Shown here: positions 60,325-64,000 of the stretch, in pieces
How positions within the stretch are numbered: the first letter of the stretch is position 1
Layout: every line of letters starts with the position of its first letter
Assembly: GCA_049841275.1 (NCBI GenBank)
Contig: JASGDN010000086.1
Location: 124,001-188,000, forward strand
Length of the DNA stretch: 64,000 nucleotides
Origin: JASGDN01 sp049841275
Lineage (GTDB): Bacteria; Chloroflexota; Chloroflexia; Thermomicrobiales; UBA6265
Direction: 5' to 3'
The notes under the pieces: generated by a model
Databases searched by the model: none
What the model was told of the DNA's origin: nothing
What the model saw: only the letters and a program-made list of their open reading frames with translations
Position numbers and translations under genes: made by a program

Positions 60325-61266
60325 GTGACTGCGTTCATGATCGAACGGCATCCAACCCGCCCACTGGTCGCATCGCTCCTGGCCGTGGCGTTGACATTGG
60401 CCGCGCTCGTCCCCGGCCTTGCCGGCGCGCAGGCGGCGACACCCACTCCCTCGGGCGCATCGAGCGAGCGCCATCTGACCTGGGACGGAACCGACCGGCT
60501 TTACCGGCTCTACGTCCCGGAGAATGTCACCAGCCCGGCGCCACTGGTCGTCATGATGCACGGCGGATTCGGCAGCGCCGAGCAGGCAGAATCCGCCTAT
60601 GGTTGGGACGCCCTGGCCGACGAGCAGGGATTCGTCGTCGCTTACCCGAACGGAGACGGAAAGGCGTGGAACGCGGGGAGTTGTTGCGGACAACCATCCG
60701 CGACCGATGTGGACGATGTCGGCTTCATCGACGCAATGGTGAAGGAGATCGAGACGACGATGCCGATCGACCCAAAGCGCATCTATGCGGCGGGGATGTC
60801 GAACGGCGCGATGATGGCCTATCGCCTTGCCTGCGAGAGCACGATCTTCGCGGCGGTCGCGCCGGTGTCGGGAACGATGATGGTCGATTGCACGAAGCCG
60901 TCCCCCGTTTCCGTGATCCACATTCACGGCCTCGCGGATACGAATGTGCCATTCGACGGTAGCCGCGGGGAGGGGTTCGCCCAGGTCGACGGACCCGCCG
61001 TGCCGCAGGTGATCTCGTTCTGGCAGCAGGTGGACGACTGCATGACGCCAACCGAGACGATCGACGGCGACGTGACGACCTCGATCGCGACCTGCGCCGA
61101 CGGCCGGACCGTCGAGCTGATCTCCATCGCCGGGGCCGGGCACCAATGGCCGAGAACGAGCGTCGCCCCGTCGTTCAAGACGAGACGCGGCGCGGACGCA
61201 CCCTTCCAGGGTTTCGACGCGACAACGACGATCTGGGACTTCTTCGTGGCGCACCCGAAGCCCTGA
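60325..61266 (+). CDS. Exported PHB-depolymerase-family (LpqC-like) esterase
   Basis: A 313-residue secreted alpha/beta hydrolase. A signal peptide (hydrophobic about 15-37, cleaved after AQA) is followed by ATPTPSGASSE. VVMMHGGFGS near residue 75 forms the oxyanion hole, Ser159 in GMSNG is the nucleophile, Asp in GLADTNVPFD and His in GAGHQWP complete the triad. Similar enzymes cut polyhydroxybutyrate, feruloyl or acetyl esters. AAAGGAA precedes the GTG start. It stands alone between two terminators. Confidence 0.9.
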   Translation: MTAFMIERHPTRPLVASLLAVALTLAALVPGLAGAQAATPTPSGASSERHLTWDGTDRLYRLYVPENVTSPAPLVVMMHGGFGSAEQAESAYGWDALADEQGFVVAYPNGDGKAWNAGSCCGQPSATDVDDVGFIDAMVKEIETTMPIDPKRIYAAGMSNGAMMAYRLACESTIFAAVAPVSGTMMVDCTKPSPVSVIHIHGLADTNVPFDGSRGEGFAQVDGPAVPQVISFWQQVDDCMTPTETIDGDVTTSIATCADGRTVELISIAGAGHQWPRTSVAPSFKTRRGADAPFQGFDATTTIWDFFVAHPKP

Positions 61267-61295
61267 GCCACGCAGTGTGGCCCTGCACGAACGAA

Positions 61296-61327
61296 AACGG
61301 GAGGCCCAGGACGCTGGGCCTCCCGTT
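61296..61327. terminator. Bidirectional hairpin terminator
   Basis: AACGGGAGGCCCAG (61296-61309) pairs with 61314-61327 around GACG, between the convergent esterase and fecB-type genes. Confidence 0.7.
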
Positions 61328-61343
61328 CGCCTGTGGACACGTC

Positions 61344-62465
61344 TTACGCCGAAGTCTGGTCCTGAACACCATCGACGATCACGTTCCGGATATTGTCGAG
61401 GATGATGTCGGCCGCGACCATGCTGTTCGCGCCACTCCAGACCTGGCCATCGACCAGTCCGTACTGGCCATCCACAATCGCCGGGAGTGCCGCGAAGAGC
61501 GGATTCTCCATGTAGGTGGCAACAAGGGCGTCGCGATCCGCGGACATCTCGGCAGAGAAGCGCGGCGCGATGAAGATCCAGTCGGCGTCCAGCTTGTCCA
61601 TCTGCTCCAGGCTGAGGTTCTTGCCGCTGTGCGGATACGGAACGCTCTCGGCGTACTCGTTGCCGACGATCCCGACCCGGTGCAGGAGGACACCGGTGAA
61701 CCACTTCTGCGACATCACGAGCGGGAAGTCCGGCGTCGGGCGGAAGACAATCGAGGTCTCGCCCTCGTGGTCAGCCATGTCGACCGCAAGCTGGGCTGTC
61801 TTCTCACGCTGGGCATCGAGCAGCGCCTGCCCTTCGTCCAGCTTGCCAAGGCAGTGGCTCCAGAGGAGATGGCTGTACTCGAAATACTGCAAGCCGAGCG
61901 GATCCTCGGTCTCGATGTCCTTCGGGATGACCAGGGGAGCGATGCGGAGGAGCGCCTGCACGTTGGGGTCAGCTTCCGCATCGGCCTTGGTCGCACCGGT
62001 GAATCGCTCGCGGCCCTCGGCGAGGATCAGGTCAGGCTTGAGAGCGATGGCCTTTTCGACGTCGAAGTCATCCCAACCGCCGACGTACGTGATCTCGGCG
62101 CCCTCTGGCACCAGCGGTTGCAGGTAGCTCATGACCGCCTGGTCGCCACCGGCTTCATCGCCGTAGCTGAAGCCGGTGGCAATCGGCACCAACCCAAGGT
62201 TGAGCATGGTATCGACCGGCCCGTCATTGATACACAGGACCCGCTGCGGGTTCTCCGGCAGGGTTACCTCGCCCAGCAACGTGTCGACGACACCCAGCGT
62301 GAAGGAGAGTTCAGCCGCAGGGCTTGCGGCCGGACTGGCCGCCGGGGTCGCATCAGATTGCGCGAACGTGATGCCTCCGCCGAGCGCATGCGCGACGCCA
62401 GCAAGGCCTGCACCACCAGCAGCTTCCGAGAAGCGGCGGCGACTGATATGACGAACGTGCTCCAT
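61344..62465 (-). CDS. Siderophore-type ABC transporter substrate-binding protein (FecB/FepB-like)
   Basis: A 373-residue exported binding protein. ISRRRFSEAAGGAGLAG (about 7-23) is a twin-arginine signal, followed by ATPAASPAASPAAE. The mature domain has LPENPQRVLCINDGPVDTML near residue 77, VGGWDDFDVEKAIALKPDLILA near 130, and a C-terminal PLFAALPAIVDGQ. The ATG at 62465 has GGAGGG upstream. It is divergent from a Fes-like esterase, so together they would capture a ferric catecholate and release its iron. No permease or ATPase is nearby. Confidence 0.9.
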   Translation of the reverse strand: MEHVRHISRRRFSEAAGGAGLAGVAHALGGGITFAQSDATPAASPAASPAAELSFTLGVVDTLLGEVTLPENPQRVLCINDGPVDTMLNLGLVPIATGFSYGDEAGGDQAVMSYLQPLVPEGAEITYVGGWDDFDVEKAIALKPDLILAEGRERFTGATKADAEADPNVQALLRIAPLVIPKDIETEDPLGLQYFEYSHLLWSHCLGKLDEGQALLDAQREKTAQLAVDMADHEGETSIVFRPTPDFPLVMSQKWFTGVLLHRVGIVGNEYAESVPYPHSGKNLSLEQMDKLDADWIFIAPRFSAEMSADRDALVATYMENPLFAALPAIVDGQYGLVDGQVWSGANSMVAADIILDNIRNVIVDGVQDQTSA

Positions 62466-62617
62466 CCGAAGGTACCCTCCTGCCAACACTCGATCGACCG
62501 ATCAGACGCGATACAAAACATCCCAGATACCAGACTAAAGTACTCAGCTATACTTCTGCCAGTTTCAGGGACGATCCTGCGAAACCAGTTATCCAAGGCA
62601 ACCTGAAGGAGCGATGC

Positions 62618-63886
62618 GTGACACAGCACACCGGGGAGGCGTTCGAGAGTCCAAGATTGCAGGCCCTGGTCGCCGGAAGAGTGGACGAAGCCCGTGTAGA
62701 GGCATTCTGGGACGAGATCGCAAAGCAGGGCACACCGTTGATCGAATTGGACGACAACCATCCCGATCACGGTCTCGTCACCTTCCTCTATCGCGAGGGG
62801 AAGCGGGCGGTGGCGTCGATCTCGGTGTGGGAGCCATGCAGCTGGAGGGGGCCTGCGGAGCGGCAGCTGGCGAAGATCGAGGGCACCGATATCTGGGCAC
62901 TCACCTGGTGGGTACGGCGCGACCTGCGATGCAGCTATCACTTCTTCGTGACATACGCCGACGCGCAGGCTCCGGAAGCGGAATCCGATCCGCTGAACGC
63001 ACATGTGGATATCGCGGACTGGACGCCGAAGCGCGAGGTGCCGCATCTCGTGATGCCGGACGCGCCGGTGTATCCGTGGCTGGGGGACCGTCCGGATACA
63101 CCCCGTGGTGAGACGCATGCCCTGACGTTCCGCAGCGAGATCCTCGGGAACGAGCGGCCGATCTGGGTTCACACCCCAGCGGGATTCACTGCCGATGGTG
63201 AGCCATATCCCTTCGTCGTGATCTTCGACGGTGAGGAATGGCATAGCGCCCCCGGCGTCCTCGACCGGCTGATCGCTGCGGGGGAGATTCCGCCAATGGT
63301 GGCGATCCTCGTCAACCAGATCGGCATCCGCAACGAGGAACTGACCTGCAACCCCGCCTTCTCCCGCGCGATCGCCACCGAACTGGTGCCCTGGCTTCGC
63401 GGGCAATTCCACCTCAGCGACGATCCGGCAAAGGCCGCGCTGAACGGGCGCAGCTTCGGCGGCCTCTGTTCTGGCTGGACGGCGCTGCATCACCCCGATG
63501 TCTTCGGCAACGCCTTCGTGCAGTCGGGATCGTGCTGGATGCACCCGACGGTGCTGGGCGGATACGACAACCCTGGCTGGACCCGGGAGCAGCCGGTTGG
63601 CGAGGATGCAAAGATCCCGACCCTCATCGACGCGTTCATGCAATCGGAACGCGTACCGATCCGGATCTTCCAGGAATGCGGCAATGTCGAGAACGGGCCG
63701 CCGCCCGCACGTATCTGGCAGACGTTCGGCAACCGCTGGCTTCGCGACATCCTGGCATTGAAGGGCTACGACACGCATTACCGTGAGGTCGTTGGCGGCC
63801 ACGATGACGCGTGGTGGCGCGGCACCTTCGCCGATGGCATCCGCTGGATCTTCGCGCCACAGGGCGCTGAAACCGGTGCGGACTGA
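62618..63886 (+). CDS. Enterochelin esterase-like hydrolase (Fes family)
   Basis: A 422-residue cytoplasmic hydrolase with an N-terminal Fes-type domain (WDEIAKQGTPLIELDD near residue 31, then WALTWWVRRDLRCSYHF near 92). A C-terminal alpha/beta hydrolase domain follows: WVHTPAGF near 183, nucleophile Ser in NGRSFGGLCS near 278, and VGGHDDAWWR with the catalytic His near 400. It would open the tri-ester of an imported ferric siderophore to free iron. The GTG start has AAGGAGC six bases upstream. It is divergent from the fecB-type gene, with which it likely shares iron control. Confidence 0.9.
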   Translation: MTQHTGEAFESPRLQALVAGRVDEARVEAFWDEIAKQGTPLIELDDNHPDHGLVTFLYREGKRAVASISVWEPCSWRGPAERQLAKIEGTDIWALTWWVRRDLRCSYHFFVTYADAQAPEAESDPLNAHVDIADWTPKREVPHLVMPDAPVYPWLGDRPDTPRGETHALTFRSEILGNERPIWVHTPAGFTADGEPYPFVVIFDGEEWHSAPGVLDRLIAAGEIPPMVAILVNQIGIRNEELTCNPAFSRAIATELVPWLRGQFHLSDDPAKAALNGRSFGGLCSGWTALHHPDVFGNAFVQSGSCWMHPTVLGGYDNPGWTREQPVGEDAKIPTLIDAFMQSERVPIRIFQECGNVENGPPPARIWQTFGNRWLRDILALKGYDTHYREVVGGHDDAWWRGTFADGIRWIFAPQGAETGAD

Positions 63887-63900
63887 TCGATACCCGAACG

Positions 63901-63941
63901 ATAAGCGCCGGACCTGCCGTGAAGGCAGGTCCGGCGCTTAT
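63901..63941. terminator. Bidirectional 18-bp hairpin terminator
   Basis: The arms 63901-63918 and 63924-63941 are perfect complements, starting ATAAGCGCCGG, around a GTGAA loop. It lies 14 bp after the Fes-like stop. Confidence 0.75.
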
Positions 63942-63958
63942 GGGCGAAAAGGAAGGCA

Positions 63959-64000
63959 TTAGCCGAGTTTCGGCGTCTCGCCCGGCGCGAATTGCCGGAA
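63959..64000 (-). CDS. C-terminal end of a convergent gene (cut by window edge)
   Basis: On the minus strand 13 sense codons (FRQFAPGETPKLG) are followed by TAA at 63959-63961. A bidirectional hairpin lies directly beyond the stop, as for other convergent pairs here. Codon use fits a gene, but so little is visible that the product cannot be named. Confidence 0.4.
   Translation of the reverse strand, partial: FRQFAPGETPKLG

Noticed and set aside
62466..62617. A Fur box or shared operator between the fecB-type and fes-like genes
   Set aside because: GATAC-like half-sites and a TATACT occur, but no dyad reached the quality of the ones I list elsewhere.

Overview
The window is a high-GC bacterial chromosome segment with about 59 protein-coding genes on both strands and no rRNA, tRNA, CRISPR or insertion sequence that I can see. 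I infer a high-GC Chloroflexota, most likely Thermomicrobia. The reasons are the gene content, the many Tat-exported proteins whose mature start is a Thr/Ala/Ser/Pro linker (ATPEASPVASP type), an actinobacterial-like zwf-opcA-pgl-tal-tkt set, and hairpin terminators without U-tracts. This assignment rests on pattern memory, not a search.

Layout. 1-5.6 kb: the start of a Gfo/Idh/MocA oxidoreductase gene running off the left edge, a divergent two-gene molybdenum hydroxylase (iorA/iorB-like), a FecB-type binding protein and a small membrane protein. 5.6-16.3 kb, minus strand: a nearly complete pentose phosphate set in the order tkt, tal, gnd, zwf, opcA, pgl, rpiA, then a PAP2 phosphatase and the Pr6Pr-like membrane gene coupled by 4-bp overlaps. 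16.7-19.4 kb: a ZnuA-type metal-binding protein divergent from an exported beta-propeller protein, sharing a 13-bp palindrome. 19.4-22.6 kb: a double-domain GT2 protein and a sulfatase, separated by a small inverted-repeat-bounded segment. 22.6-25.4 kb: a RES toxin / Xre antitoxin pair with its promoter and operator, then a MerR-flavin reductase-hypothetical operon. 25.5-28.4 kb: a flippase-like membrane protein, an acetamidase and an SMR transporter.

28.4-36 kb: a decayed-looking gap, then a sugar operon (Gfo/Idh oxidoreductase, IolE-like isomerase, GH1 beta-glucosidase), a Mop/TOBE molybdate-binding protein, a methyltransferase divergent from a LysR regulator, and a homocysteine S-methyltransferase. 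35.6-36.1 kb: a four-helix-bundle (S23/IVS family) gene bounded by inverted repeats built of 7-bp units, wedged between the methyltransferase and hutU. 36-42.8 kb: a histidine utilisation locus, hutI-hutH-hutU (minus) divergent from hutF-hutC (plus), with a HutC-like operator between them; hutG is not in the window. 42.9-47.5 kb: another oxidoreductase, a blue-copper protein, and an 816-residue NB-ARC/TPR/LuxR regulator. 47.6-54.3 kb: two OmpR/HisKA two-component systems pointing toward each other, plus YceI and two small membrane proteins.

54.7-64 kb: a Tat/lipobox serine hydrolase, a frameshifted membrane protein, a hotdog thioesterase, a compact cobalamin riboswitch with an intrinsic terminator reading into an AceE-like E1 gene, a PHB-depolymerase-like esterase, and a FecB-type protein divergent from a Fes-like esterase. 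The least expected arrangement is the cobalamin riboswitch before the thiamine-diphosphate E1 gene. Next come the S23 element, which appears to have rewritten the end of the neighbouring methyltransferase, and the ZnuA/beta-propeller pair, which resembles AztC/AztD zinc chaperone partners.
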